NCBI GenBank assembly: GCA_008508345.1
Contig: QNGE01001333.1
Coordinates: forward strand, 1-64,000
DNA: 64,000 nt
From: Paragonimus westermani
Taxonomy: Eukaryota > Platyhelminthes > Trematoda > Plagiorchiida > Troglotrematidae
Direction of reading: 5' to 3'
Notes under the pieces: model-generated
Database searches by the model: none
What the model saw: the letters and a program-made list of their open reading frames with translations, nothing else
Told to the model about the DNA's origin: nothing
In this document: piece after piece, positions 46,761 to 59,359 of the stretch
Layout: every line of letters begins with the position of its first letter
Position numbering within the stretch: position 1 is the first letter of the stretch
Made by a program: the position numbers and the translations under genes

Positions 46761-46976
46761 CATGAGGACGAGCGACCGCACTATACTACTCACACCAATA
46801 TTATTCAGCATTGGAGCAAAAGCATGAATTCTGACATCGGAATGGCCGCGAGAAAAATACAAGAAGGAACATTGAAGTGCAGCACCACATGAAATGGTTC
46901 TTGCTACATATGGGAACTGAGCTGTGACTTGAGTGTTTTTGTCTGTGGTCCTGTTGAAACGCATAACATGGATTGA
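46761..46976 (-). repeat. LTR-like repeat, copy B
   Basis: Second copy of the repeat at 45100-45357 in the same orientation, 1.4 kb away. The two minus-strand open frames covering the copies give related peptides (for example QFPYVARTISCGAALQCSF and QFLHVFKAIPCDAALQLSF), which confirms common origin. Divergence is high, so this is old. Confidence 0.45.
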
Positions 46977-49900
46977 TTTTTCTAATGAATGACCCTTGTG
47001 TTATCTGCGTTCTTGGCTCACAAACTTACAACAGTCGTTTTATATACATTGACTGCTTATCTGTAAATCAGCGACAGTGTGACTCTTATCTGGTTAGTAG
47101 GCATTGCGTATCTATTGTTCGCAATATCTACTCAACAAGGAATAACAAACATCTTCAATCTAATTCCAACTGCTCACGAGAAGTGGTAGAAGGTGTGTGA
47201 GTGTGGCAATATTAAACGCCCTCACGCAACTTATGGCTAGCGGAGTCAGGTCATAAGAGTTCGGTGACTGATATGTATGTTTCAGTTCTGACGCATTGTA
47301 TCCTCGATCAGTTAACTGTGATTTCAATGTGCTCTTAAAAAACAGGGAGGAGTGTTATAGCCGCCACCCCTTGCTTGGTACATCTGGATTATATTAGGAC
47401 GTGATGTGCATACGTTCAGATGCTTCAATACTACCCACGAAAGTACCGTGCGTCCTAGACGTTGTACTTTATGTATACAGTCTCACAAGTGACACAAGTG
47501 ACTGTTCGCCAATATAACATAGGTGTGTCTCGGATGCAGTATGACGCTTAAGATGGTCTAGGCGTACATTAACACAAACAATGGTGCAGTGGATACAAGT
47601 GCGGTCTATCCAGACCTTGCACCCAGTAACTCAGACAAAGATGTAAACCCAGGTCATGATACAGCCTACTCAATATGGTCGACAGACTATTTCGGATGAT
47701 TACCCAGAATACGGGAGTAAACATTCAGATGTTTCACGGAGACTTAATTCTTCATCGTCATCATCATCATCATCATCACACATAGCGATACATTCGTGTT
47801 ATCAGTGACTTTTTGAAAATGGTATGAAACCACCTCAAAACAGTCGTCACTTAGAACTTACAAAAGTGATTGCTCCAGGAAAACGTTTAATGTGATGTAC
47901 CCTAAGAGAAATCCGAAAAATGGTTATGTTTAACAACCATAAAACAAAGGGTGGACCGTCAGTTTCAGTTATATTCTTCACACAGTGGCACAAAAATCTG
48001 GTGTTCTGTCCCTATCCGTTTGCGTAGGTCAGCGGGTTAGTCGTTAAGACATCAGCTTGACACGATTTCACAAAGGGCGCAGTCATTCTACTCTCAAAAC
48101 TCCACTGTGTAATTATAACGGCTTGAAGCTGACTGCTGCACAACACAATAACCTACATATAACCTTTACTAACAAGAGAACACTTCACCTTCCCTGGATA
48201 TTACAGTCAATCATCGTCTCAAATGACCTGCCTGTTGCCCTAAAAGCAGTAAGCAAACATGCTCACTATGTGACAAATACTTGGCTGCTGGTATATGTAA
48301 TGTTATACACGGTGTCAAGAAAGGTCTCGAGAAGAGGAATTGCTATTCGGGCTGTACGAAACATTCCGTGTTACTAGATTCCTCAAAGTTTCACTATAAA
48401 ACAGGAAGAACAATCGTCTAGGCGTTCTCATAAGAAAAAGATGACTTGACGGACACATTCAGCAAGCTGAATAGAATCACAATCAACCATGCTATATCCG
48501 CAACGACCAGGTACTCCTTTAACCTGGCGTAACAGCAAACAGTATTGCGTAATGGCAATTGCCGCGTCAAGGCATTTTAAGAAACTGAGTAAAATAGTAC
48601 CACTGACGGCAGTGAGAAAACAAGTCAACAATAACGAAAGAACATTAACATATCACTCGTTTGCTTACAGTCAACCATCACAAAACTGCTAGTCTTCAAC
48701 GAGTTATTATTCGTGAATAACCCTAACAAGACAGATCGCTTCGAATCGGCTTCATTAGGCAGCACATATTCGTTCCAAATACTGAAGAAACACACCCCAA
48801 ACCTATTCTCTATTTCATGATGACCTTGAAGCAGTCCGTAAATGGGGTTACAGATAAAGTTTGGTGCTTGACAGAAGTACGTTGTCAGACCAGATGAACC
48901 AGACACCAACACATTGCAAGACAAACGTGAACATGAGGAGATCATCCGCGACACTCTATTGGTTATTGGTCGGGACGCCAGCTGACCTGGATTAACCATT
49001 CAGACAGTGGTTGTTGAAGCGTCAGTTCGTTGAATGTCGACCAGTGAGCCCTAATTAACCAGTCACATGGTGGATGGGTACACGCGAACATACACAGGTC
49101 ACTCGGGAATTGTTGACTAGTGCCGTAGATCACATTGACTCACAGAGCATTTGAGTCAACAGGATAACAGAGAATACCCAAAAAGGCGGTAAAACAAATC
49201 GCGTGGGATGGATCAACGTTAAGAGCAACATCACGAGAGAATGGCAGACGAGGGGCCTTTTTAAACCATAAGAAAGTACAATTGGCAAAGCAGGTGTCTC
49301 AGTAAACAACTAAAATGTTCAGCAACGAAACGTCACCCATTTACTTGGTCAATGGAGACTATCAAGCATTATTTGAATCAATCCAGGATATGTTCTTGTG
49401 AATACGTGTTGAGGTTACTGACAGATAATAAACACGCTTGTTCAAGACGAGGATGGCTAATTTGTCAAGTATTCATCCGGCAAAGAACAGCGTGAAACAG
49501 ACATCAATGATAGGGTGGACAGTAGTTGGTCATAATCTGTCAATTATCGACGTGAACGCATGAACTTAGTGCAAGCATGTTCACGGAATTCTGACAAATT
49601 AACATTTGGTTGCACTTTCTGAGGTGAAATAGACTATTCCTTAAGCCGATATTTTGGTCACTGTAGATGCCAAAACGAACTCGGAACAAGAAAACGTTCA
49701 ACCAGCACACACGCACACGTTACCAAATGGTAATATGTGGTGGTCCATCCATGATCTCTGTTGGATGAGTCTATAAACTTGCAGTTTGTTCCTCAATTAT
49801 ATTCGGTCCACATGAAATCAGTTCATTAACTACACTATTTCACAATTTCAGTCTTATCTACCGTCTTTCTGGACAGAAATTTTCAAGAACTGAATCGACT

Positions 49901-50739
49901 CATGTGAACTGTGTGTCATGAGCACTGAGATTGCATAGTGCGCAAGAATCTCTGGTAAGTTTACAAACAACTTCTTTGTTGATTTTCGTAATCTAGTGGT
50001 ACGGTAAGCTCTTGACTGATACTGTTGACATCCCACTGAGACGTGTAAGTGCAACGGCCGCGAATAGGCTTTGAACATGCCAGCTCGGTTCCACAAAACT
50101 ATCTTGCAAACGTAAGGCGATCATGTATCGTAACCGATCTTTTGAAAGTGTCTTAGCGCACTCTCCCATTAAAATGCTAAATAACTGATCCACTATTGGA
50201 TATATCTGAACAGATTTGTTCATCTCTCCCGATAAATCATGGTGTTAAAACATGTCATCCCCACATACCATCAACAGCCACTGAATTGCTTCACACAAGA
50301 GAACCGTCAGTTAGTACTTAAGGGATTTTGTCTCGTCTGTCTATCTTCTCTTTTCCCACTAGCTGGTACAGTCGAATCTATTATAGACATTGCGTGCCTT
50401 TGCATATCAGGCTGACAGTTTGGATGACTCATGAATCTGAAGGTGCATCAGTTGCTGTTATATTTGCTGTTATATTAATACCTCTCCTCTTATAATGCTA
50501 CTCTTTGCTTCAAAGACATTCAAATAACGGGTGTATCTTCACTCAGAATAAAAATGTCGAACCATTAGTATACTTCCAGTACAGATTGTAGTCGGTTCAC
50601 CTAATCTGTCACGATGACAGAGGATGCACCTGTGTCGTCTCCAGAAGGGACACGTCGTTTGGTATGCTACTTCTGAACAGTGCCTAAAGACCAACAATTA
50701 ATTGGCTGGATCCTAACGTTTCACAAACTGAGAGGCCAT
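46977..50739. other. Stretch with no recognisable gene
   Basis: Contains a (TCA)n tract at 47752-47778 and open frames of 106 codons (48057-48377 plus) and 124 codons (48625-48999 minus) with no motif. A box-A-like taggtcagcggg at about 48026 lacks a box B. Nothing else recognisable. Confidence 0.4.
47752..47778. repeat. (TCA)n trinucleotide microsatellite
   Basis: Eight to nine TCA units with one TCG interruption near the start. Confidence 0.95.
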
Positions 50740-50967
50740 TCAGCGGCTTCCAGCTGTAGCGGTGGACCGGAGGTTGACATATTTCTGACTGTGATGTGGA
50801 CAAATTTCTGGTGTTTGAACTCTCATGTATACACCAGCTTCAGTTGAGAATAGTTCGTACACTTCGAACACTTGAACTTCGTTGATCATCAGCCACTTGC
50901 TTTCAGAACTATAGTTCTGGATATTCAAACGCCGTCGGATATCAGACCTAATAAGACTGTGTGCTGA
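50740..50967 (-). CDS. Possible exon with discoidin-like (F5/8C) end segment
   Basis: Starts in phase 0 after a good acceptor (cgtgattctttccag, AG at 50969-50968). The frame reads SAHSLIRSDIRRRLNIQNYS, then SESKWLMINEVQVFEVYEL, and ends at a TGA at 50740-50742. The sWLMInEVqvfe segment resembles the last strand of F5/8C-type domains and the equivalent part of discoidin-domain receptors (W-L-(I/F)-S-E-(I/V)-F). Only this one segment supports the call; the frame ends at a stop without a clear donor. Could be a true exon, a gene relic or chance. Confidence 0.27.
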   Translation of the reverse strand, partial: SAHSLIRSDIRRRLNIQNYSSESKWLMINEVQVFEVYELFSTEAGVYMRVQTPEICPHHSQKYVNLRSTATAGSR

Positions 50968-51987
50968 CTGGAAAGAATCACGCAGTTTTGTCGGCAAGCG
51001 CCAGCCATTTCCCAGCATCCTCCAGTTCACTGTTCTGTAGATTCATAATGCTGCCAAATTGTGCGCAGTCTGCACCAATTGCTCCAACTTGGTTCACCAC
51101 TGACAATCACACTGCTCTACGCGGTTCACGCAGCCTCCACTCGTAGACTTAAAGAATACCTTCTATGATCGGAATGACCACTGTTGTACGTCCAAAGAAG
51201 GGGCTTACTTTTGTTAACATTGATGACAAGAACTGAGTTTATGCACGACAGTAATTGATACTCACTGAGAATTTTGTAAGCGTCGGTCAAACAGCTGCTG
51301 CACCGGCCACTATCGAGACGACAAAACTGAGAAAGTTCGTAAGCTGTCTGGCATTTTAGCACGACGGCTTCATATCACAGTGTACAAATAGTGTTGTAAC
51401 ACTAGGTACACAGTATGGTGGGTCTCAATTTTTGCAAAAAATCTTTAGTTCTCACTCAGCAATTTAATGATTTGTAAAGCTGTTTCGTTTATAAATACAG
51501 TTTACCATTATTCGTTGTTTTTTTGCCAGTCGCTCTGGGTTTCGTTAATTCTCTTATTGATAGTTCAGTTGAAACACTGAATACCCTGGATCCAATTCAC
51601 CAATAACGACAGATGACATATATCGTTAGATCTTGACATTTCGTTTACTCTTTTCAGTCGCGAACGTTGAACATTAGAACACACAAGACATGCGGAGGGC
51701 AGCAAAAATAGTCAACGGTTGGGTTTTTATGAAACAGGACAAGATACGTTCGTCTACACACCTTTGTCTACGTTAGTGATGTGTAACAATATCAAAATAA
51801 CTCTTGTGCAAAGTCATAAGTACATACCGGACTCAGTGCGGTTTATGTGCGTGGTTGCACTGGAAAAAGAAACGGTGGCATGCTTGACCCAAACTAGTCA
51901 GTTTGCTTAATTATAGGACAAAGTTTGACTCTACTATGAAAACCGGCCAGCTGAGACGTTAAATTTATTATTTACTGCGATCTTACT
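50968..51987. other. Stretch with no recognisable gene
   Basis: Short frames on both strands. On the minus strand just upstream of the discoidin-like frame, an overlapping frame (about 51115-50980) reads MNLQNSELEDAGKWLALADK, which looks coding but is crossed by the acceptor of the next frame. No family recognised. Confidence 0.3.
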
Positions 51988-52545
51988 GTGGTGGATTGTC
52001 AGGTCCGAGGTGCGAGTTTTAGAACGCTCGGCCGAATACCTCAACCCGGGGGAGGTACGTTCGAAAACCTGCCGCGATTGGACCAAGAACAACGTGCGCG
52101 GCCGGATGAGTCATCGCCCGACTGGATCGGACCAACGGGCGAGGCAGGGCAGACGAAATACGACAGACGGCCAGATCGGATGCGTGGTTTTTGCAACATT
52201 TAGAGGAACATCTCGACACGATGTTGGAATACGGGCAAGGCCAACATTGGATGGATGGCAGACAGCACGAGCAGCCGGACGAGCCATTGCGCAACAAAAT
52301 CGGACAAACAGACGAGGAATGGCAAGCGAAAAACCCTCCGATAGAAGGCGCCGATCACATACGTAAACCGGTCAGAAGTGCACACGACGTGAGAACGGAA
52401 ACCGGGGGGTGTTGCGGGTTGGAATTATGACTCATAAACGAGAGAGCGCGCGTTGCATGTGACTGTCGATTTGGACAATAAAGATTGTGCTTTGTTGGAC
52501 GCCTTCTCGCTACATTATGAGTAGTGTATTGGAAAAACACAAGCG
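51988..52545 (+). pseudogene. Ty3/gypsy-like 3' end, second copy
   Basis: Plus-strand counterpart of 45395-45950. Starts tgtggtggattgtcaggtc and has two related internal units (about 52101-52150 and 52270-52320: cgga(t/c)gag(t/c)cat...gatcgga...gaggca). It encodes a charged tail (IRKPVRSAHDVRTETGG) like the C-terminal end of gypsy integrases, then a purine tract (aaccggggggtg), an LTR-like tgttgcgggttgg start and an aataaa before ggacgccttctcgctacat. GC content is well above the flanks. No intact element surrounds it. Confidence 0.5.
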
Positions 52546-53449
52546 AAACTTCTAACGATTTCCGCGTTTAATCTTCGGCATGACAACTAAAAAATTATCC
52601 TATACTTCCACGTACACATTCGTGAAGGCATTCCGTTGTCATTTCGAACCATGTGTGATTAGAAAAGATAATGCTGACTTGTATTTGAGTGCATGCTGTC
52701 GATTCTCAAGTAGCTGGCATATCAACAGGCTTGCTCTCAGTTTGTGTTCAATGATACTCAAACCTCGGCCCATTCTTCAATTATGCCTTTGGATGATATT
52801 CTTTGTATTGGCCTCAAAGTGTGATCAAATGCTTATGACGAGTTGTTGTTAACCCTTTTGAGCCAACCAATAAGACCGAATTAAGGACCTTGATTATCGT
52901 CATACGGTTGGTTGTTCACCCGCGGTTTTGACTATAACAGCATCGTATGATTATATGCTCCGCAGCAAACGTGTCCAGTTGCTGCTAACTGAATCAAGAC
53001 ATCATACCTTTGTTCAGGATCACGGCGCTTGGCGTGAAACTAACCAAGCTCTCCCAAACCTTGAGGGAAGATTGAACGTTACTCCTTTGGGTGGATACGG
53101 AAAACTATTTATACATGCAAGCGGCTGCGTCGAAACCAGTTTCATCCAGAAGTGCAGGCTATCAAAACCCAGTACGGTTTGGTTGACCACGGAAAAAAAA
53201 TGGCTGGCAACGGCTGGGTGAGGAAGGAGATGAATCTCATAATGCTTTTGCAGAAACTGGCACTCCGATAAGGCTTCCGACCCCAGGGAAGATACTGAAT
53301 CATTGGTGGTTCAGACCTACGGATACTCTAGTTGACAGACAAAGCTACTAGTCTCTTGGACACGAGTCGCACGAGCAAAGTTTGTTGATGTTAACTGATC
53401 TTTCCTGAATCGGACACCGCGAAACAGAATCCGTAGATTCTGACTGAAA
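52546..53449. other. Stretch with no recognisable gene
   Basis: Frames of about 90-97 codons at 52580-52852 and 52928-53221 (plus) show no clear motif. The second may be upstream debris of the gypsy fragment that follows, but I see no protease or RT box in it. Confidence 0.3.
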
Positions 53450-54245
53450 AACTTATCAAAAACGTTTACTCAAAAACAAACCTCCTGTACACGGACGACA
53501 ACACCGTTCATCCACAAACCAACCGTGACTCAGACTTTACTGAACTTTCAGAGGTACAGTAAAAGGTTATATGGGAAAGTGACAGATTCAAGGAGCCCAT
53601 TAGGAGTATGTCGTGTCGGCAGATGGATTGTGGGATGTACTGACAGAACTTGAACAAGTAAACAATGGGCTAGTGGGGAAGAACGCAAACTAGATGAGAA
53701 GCTTATTGGGTTTAACTTCCTGCTATACAAGGTTTATTGCCGGATTCATATCGATGGCAACATCACTGAGTAAAGAGAGGACGGGAAATTCGGATGAGAA
53801 CCAGCTGAACAAGACTCAGTTGAACAACCTTCTGCTGCAGTATTGTAAGACAGCAGCGTTACCTTGCTTTCACAGACCAACTGTTGTGAAGTCTCTTTTG
53901 ATGAGAATCACATCTGCACGGCACTTTTCTAAAAGGTATTTAATGAAGTAAAAAAAACCCGATGCCTGAAACAGTGGGAATTTTCTACGACGAGAGCATG
54001 AGTATTGCACAATAATTAAGGCAGTGTATGCAGTGGACTAGTTTATGAAAACATTTCTGGCGATAGTTCCTAGGGCACCAGTTTTTTCCTGAAAATGGTT
54101 CATCATTCGTTGTTGTGGCAACGCAACTTCTGGGGCCCCAAAGCATACGTGACTCACGGACGAGAACACCTGCGCAAAGAAGATTTTGAGTGTCAAAATC
54201 AGCCAAAAGCAAATCATTGGAACCCAAGTGTCTCACCTCATACGT
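53450..54245 (+). pseudogene. Ty3/gypsy RT-RNase H fragment, decayed
   Basis: Ordered plus-strand blocks in shifting frames: LLYTDDNTVHPQT near 53484 (degenerate YxDD catalytic box), LRSLLGLTSCYTRFIAGF at 53697 (the conserved LR-FLGL--YYRRFI--F at the RT-RNase H border), EYCTIIKAVYAV near 54000, and HHSLLWQRNFWGPKAYV near 54105 (usually TDH-SL-WL-NF--P-GQLARW), followed by EDFECQNQPKANHWNPS (E-DF---HRPG--H-NADALS). Multiple stops and frameshifts make it a relic, older than the 59-62 kb element. Confidence 0.82.
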
Positions 54246-57200
54246 TCAGGTCAGACCAAGGAATCTGATCTTTATGTGTAACTCATTGCAATTTAGATAA
54301 CATTTTACACATAAAAGTAGCTGAGGAGGCGATCGAACTGGAAGTTATTGATTCACAGTTGACTTTGTTCCACAGCTTTCCAGTTCCATGTGAAGGTGAA
54401 CAAAACACTAGGAAATGTTCAAAACTACTTGGGTATATGACGGCTTGTGGGTGTCATAGCTACACTCACATGTGGTTTTTGTGCTTCCAAGGTGACCCAG
54501 AACATTTGAGTAAGGTAACAGTCACAACAACTGACGACCCGTAAGACTATAGGAAGGTCATACAAAGAGATGTGACTTACGAGATGGAATAAAAAGTAAG
54601 ATACTGTTCACCGTCATCTTCGGTAGCGATACGTTGGGCGGGATGTCAGTATCCTGTTTAAAAATTCCAAAAACCCGCATGGACTGAAGGCTATACTAAA
54701 TGTCAGAGGGCACCAATTCTGAACTCGTCGTTAGAAATCTTGTATCAAGTTGTCAACCGTCATATTGTATACCACTCACTAAATACTGTGGAAAGTGGCT
54801 GTTAGGTTTGGGTTATGGTGATTCATCGCTCTAAATAGTGTACAACAGACCCCCTGTACCCACAGGTGTACTGGGAGTTGCTAACAATTCCTTCAGAAAT
54901 TTGATACCTCAGATAAGAGGACCGGATGGCTTGCATTCGCATGGTAAATGTGATATGGGGGATTTATGCCGTAATTTTGGTATATCGAACACCCGTACAA
55001 TTCTGATTCACTAAAATGAAAAAGTACGTATTCGTCGCACTATACGCAGTCTCATAGACTCATTTAGGTCCCATCGTAAAAAGCGAAGCCACAGGAGGAT
55101 AGTAAACAACAAAACGGAGCTGCTTACTAACGTATTGTATGTCAGTCGAACGAACGGCACATTTCATGATGACACGTATGGAGATTTGATTGTTTTTTCC
55201 ACACTTTTGTCAGTGGAGATTCGCGAACTACTGCTAAGGTGAGAATATGTGATACGACTGCAACCCGGTCAGTAACCAGCCGAATATTTCAAACAAATAC
55301 ACCATATGGCCACCCACAGTTATAACACGAAGCATTCTGTCAGGTGGTCTTTGGCACACAGCTTAGCCTTTGACTTAGATTGCTAAGTTTCACAAAAGCT
55401 AGGAAGAAGCCCTGTCTTCTGGAAGGTCTTATACGAGGTGAACTATTGCCACGTTCACACTATCTTACTGTGACCAGCTGTTCACTTGAGTGGAGCCAAT
55501 AACCGGTATAGTGGACACTGAGGACAGTGGATTAAAAGCAAGAGACATCGTAAAAAGTACTCGACGGTTCATAAAATGAGGTACAGTTGTCTTCTACTTC
55601 TCTCTACTTATAGGGCGCACAGCATACGCGGCTGTACTGGGGAGAAGAGAACTAAGTGTAGATTGCCGCTATTTAAATTGTGAAGACTCATCCACCACCT
55701 GACGTTTTGTAGAAGTTGGTTGATAAGGTCAGTGTGTCCTGGTTTCAGATGAAGTCCTCCGACCGGATTGTTATTCCTTATGGTGGTTGAGACTACGGTG
55801 TCCAAGCACACACACTGAATAACTTGTCCACAGTTGTATTACAGTTTCGCTTCAGCCGTTACTATTGCCGTTGTTGTCAATAAAATTATTATTGCTTACA
55901 CTAGTTTCAGAAGAGAGTAGCTCATCGTGACTTCTAACAGATGCACTTCTATCGTGATATTATTCCGGGTACTCAGTGTAACTCGCCGTTGAAGTTTTCT
56001 CGTCGATCTCGCTACTGTTACGCAGTAGGGCGTACGTCATCTAAAGCTGAGCAATACATCAAGATTCTGCCTCTAAAATGAGATTGTACCGAAATCTTTC
56101 TTGTGAGCGTTATGCCGGAAATGGGTTGTTACATGACGGAACCGAAACCTAACCGCAGCCTACGAGGTGTATTACGAGTACAGTCCGGCACGCAAGAACC
56201 AACTTGTCGGAATCGACTATGAAAAACTGAGTGCAGCTTTAACCTTGAGATCACTTCTAATGATCGGCCTATCCAGCACTAGACTGCTTCCAGCGTGACT
56301 ATGCTTGATTCCATCTACGGACAGGAATGTTATAAGAAAATTCGGTGAGATATTTCGGACCAATCTCATCTGGAGGCTGAAATTTTACCGTCCATAATTC
56401 CACGATTCATTTTGTCTGGTAGCTTCAACAAATTTTCTTTAAATATCAAGCTTCCACTGATTTGCAAACTGTATACAGCTAACGGTCTTAATTTAGGTTT
56501 TCACACATTACATTCTCTCACTCTGCGTGAGAGGAAGGCTTTGTCTACTTGACGAAAATGAACCAGTGAATTCAACCTTAGCAGTCTTAGAGTGAAATGC
56601 CTTCCTTGAACATTCTGACGTCCTGTTCCTTCGAGAAAAAAAACAGCACAAAGCGGCTGACATTTTGTCCACCAGTGCATGCCACACCTCAACGAAATAT
56701 ATAACATTATGAAGCATACACCTCCTTCTGACTTCTCAAGGCAACTTACCAACCTCTCATGCCAGATTGAAACCGAAATTGAATCCAGGGACCTTAGTTA
56801 CCACTTCGCTGATGGTTGTCAACTTACAACTCACCTCGTGGGATTCACAGTATTCATAGAGAAATTAACATACTAGGAGAAGCTGAGAATTTCCACGCAC
56901 ATCTAAATTTATGTTGGAGGGTTACAGGGGATCAGCATCCGAATAATTGTGAAACAGATGGTCAGAAGGTAATGAGAAAAGTTGAAACATATCTCTTAGG
57001 CATGAGACAATCAGAGTACAATATATGATTCATGATACCTGACCGGTAATCATAGTCAGAGGTGGAGAGCAGTGTGACTATCAGGTTATCAACTTATTCG
57101 GTTTAGTGTCCCAAATATGTACATCAACTGTATGATTGAATCCAATTAACCATGATGCATTTGAGACAGAGTCTCACGAACTCTTCCGGCTTGGGCGCAC

Positions 57201-57848
57201 CCAGACGCTGAGAGCGTTCTTCACGAACCAAACAAATCATCTGCTATTGTACTCTCAGCAAGTTACTCTTAGAATGGTTATTTACGGCAAGCGCAAGCAA
57301 TTTCTTCAAGGTGGTAGTAAGATTGATACAGCCATCTATATATTGAGCTCAGTTCACCTCTAGTATGTCGTTGACACAGTGAGAGCTGTGCCAGCTAGCA
57401 CAGCCCATCTAGACAGTGTAGAAAATGTAACATCATAACCCATTTTGTAGCTGCACGTTTTACCTTCTCAACGATACCCTTCACGAAATAAAGGTGGCAA
57501 ACTTAAACATTCGGCTGAAGGTAAGAACTCACTGACGAACTGAACGTATTAGTGCATTAGTCTGAGTGAAACCGTGTAGGCAGACCGGTGAGTAACCCAA
57601 GTACCGAGTTGGCTTCCTTGGTCACTGAAGTACCATTAGGAGATTGAATGCGGTCACTTGAGATAATCTTACCCAAACAGCGCTCGTGAGCAGCTGGACT
57701 CATTTTCCACCCCCTGCCCAAGAATGTGACCTGTGAAGCCCGAAAAACGGAAGCACATCACATTAACTTTAGCCGTGTTGAACAGGAGATGGCTTTTGTA
57801 GTTTAGTGGTGTAACATGTTTAAATCATTCCAAGTTTTTTAATTGTAG
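54246..57848. other. Stretch with no recognisable gene
   Basis: Only short open frames without motifs. Short homopolymer and AT tracts are present. I see no element or RNA gene I can support. Confidence 0.4.
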
Positions 57849-58041
57849 GCCAAATCCTAGTGTCACCAGTATATAATATCAAGGAAGAACTGACAAGCTG
57901 TGGAAGTTCAAGTGCGGCTGGAATAATGAGCAGAAGTCCTAATATCAAACTTTGTGACAAACTGTTGGCAACACAATATCAAAGAGGAAGCTCCGTTCAT
58001 TTTGGTATCAAAGAACCGATGACTGAGATAACCTACGTACC
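57849..58041 (+). CDS. Probable internal exon, possibly SHIPPO/sperm-tail type
   Basis: Sharp exon signals: a pyrimidine-rich acceptor ccaagttttttaattgtag (AG at 57847-57848) and a donor c/gtaaga at 58042. The 193-bp frame enters in phase 1, leaves in phase 2 and has no stop. It reads QILVSPVYNIKEELTSCGSS, SAAGIMSRSPNIKLCDKLLA, then QRGSSVHFGIKEPMTEITYV. The SP-YNI---- and FG--- elements resemble proline-rich SHIPPO/sperm-tail repeats of axonemal proteins, but only one unit is present, so the family is tentative. Other exons of this gene are not identified in the window. Confidence 0.42.
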
Positions 58042-59159
58042 GTAAGAATGAATTGCTTTCTGGGTCACAAACACATAATTAAACGACCCAATCAATGGAA
58101 AGCTTCAAAAAGTGTACAAAGACTGGTTTGTCTTGTGCAGCAGCCTTTGTCCACCCTTCCCGGGCAGCAACCAAAATGATGACATCAAAATCTTTTTCAA
58201 AATATATATCGACCAGCAGGAACCAATACAAGTCGATTGAAATATATATATAGCGGGTGTAAGTGAAGCTTCTCAAGAAATTTGAAGCAGCCGACAATAA
58301 TACAGTCGGTATGTAGTTAGCGTACCCATTTTGAACACCGCCTTTAACGGTGGATGAAACCATGTGCATCTTCCAGGCTTTCCTTCACAGACTGGTCCGG
58401 GACAACCGGTAACACACCTGATTGGTTCTGAAAGGGAAGTGAGTGTAGGGTCTCGAGATTTTTCACTACAAAACGTCGCTTGCTTTTGAAACACGGTAAT
58501 TGTTTCAATGGATTATGTGGTGTTGGTACTAAATGTGTGCACCGATTCAGTCGATCAGTTAGCAAACGCACTCAGGTAGTGCTCATCAAAACTTTCGTTG
58601 GCTTCTCTATTTTAGTCAGGTACCATATCAGTATGTAAATAGTGAGACTAATCCTAAACAAAGGAACATCGTTCCTAAGCCGTAATTTCTTAAACACTGT
58701 TCACTAATTTCAGAAGTTGACTTATTCAGACGAACCGGTAAAAATCTGTTGTCGGAATCTAGTAGGCTGGACACCATATCATTTAGACTAGACAGTCACA
58801 TTTCACAGTTTAACTTTGAGTTCAACTTAGAGTAAAGTCCCTAGTATATTGGCGAAACTGTCTCAGTCATTAATTACTAGGGATGTCTACCATGGGGGGA
58901 TCATTTGAAGCTCTTAAAACAAACAGGAGCTACCAATTACTTTTCCCCCTAACATATATGAGAAAGATGAACATATCTGAAGTAACAGGCAATAATGCCT
59001 AAACAATAATCACCGGTCAAACGAAACAGTATCCCGCAGTGAACGCGTTCTCCTGGATGTCTCACAGTGACCTTGAATCATCGAAAACGCTGACAGTAGT
59101 GGCTGTAACACTCGACCAAAACTAGGTAGCGCGCACTGATCGAAGTTGAAGTGGTAACC
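58042..59159. other. Stretch with no assigned gene
   Basis: Contains a minus-strand frame (58344-58571) with coding-like composition (for example LPVVPDQSVKESLEDAHGF) and a weak acceptor, but no motif. An AT dinucleotide tract lies near 58240. Nothing else recognisable. Confidence 0.3.
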
Positions 59160-59359
59160 GTTACACGGTTGTTCCGTTCTCTTTTCGGAGCGCTACGTCA
59201 ACATTGTGTACAGGGATCTCGAAACAACGGACAGTCAGACAAACAAAGAAAACACTTGTATTTAAACTATCGCAGCATATTGCACAATACATCTTCGGTC
59301 ATAATCTGTCTGCTGTTCTGATTGTATGATGCAATCTGGCGACGCTGCCAAGATACGAA
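59160..59359 (+). other. Possible 5' LTR end / leader of the Ty3/gypsy element
   Basis: The sequence just before the Gag frame ends ...gtatgatgca, followed by atctggcgacgctgcc. A terminal CA followed by a tggcgac-type string is what one expects at an LTR end and primer-binding site in many Ty3/gypsy elements. I could not find a matching second LTR downstream within the window, so the call rests on position and motif only. Confidence 0.3.

Noticed and set aside
48020..48080. A SINE head at the box-A-like taggtcagcggg
   Set aside because: No box B at the expected distance and no shared body with the other SINE copies.
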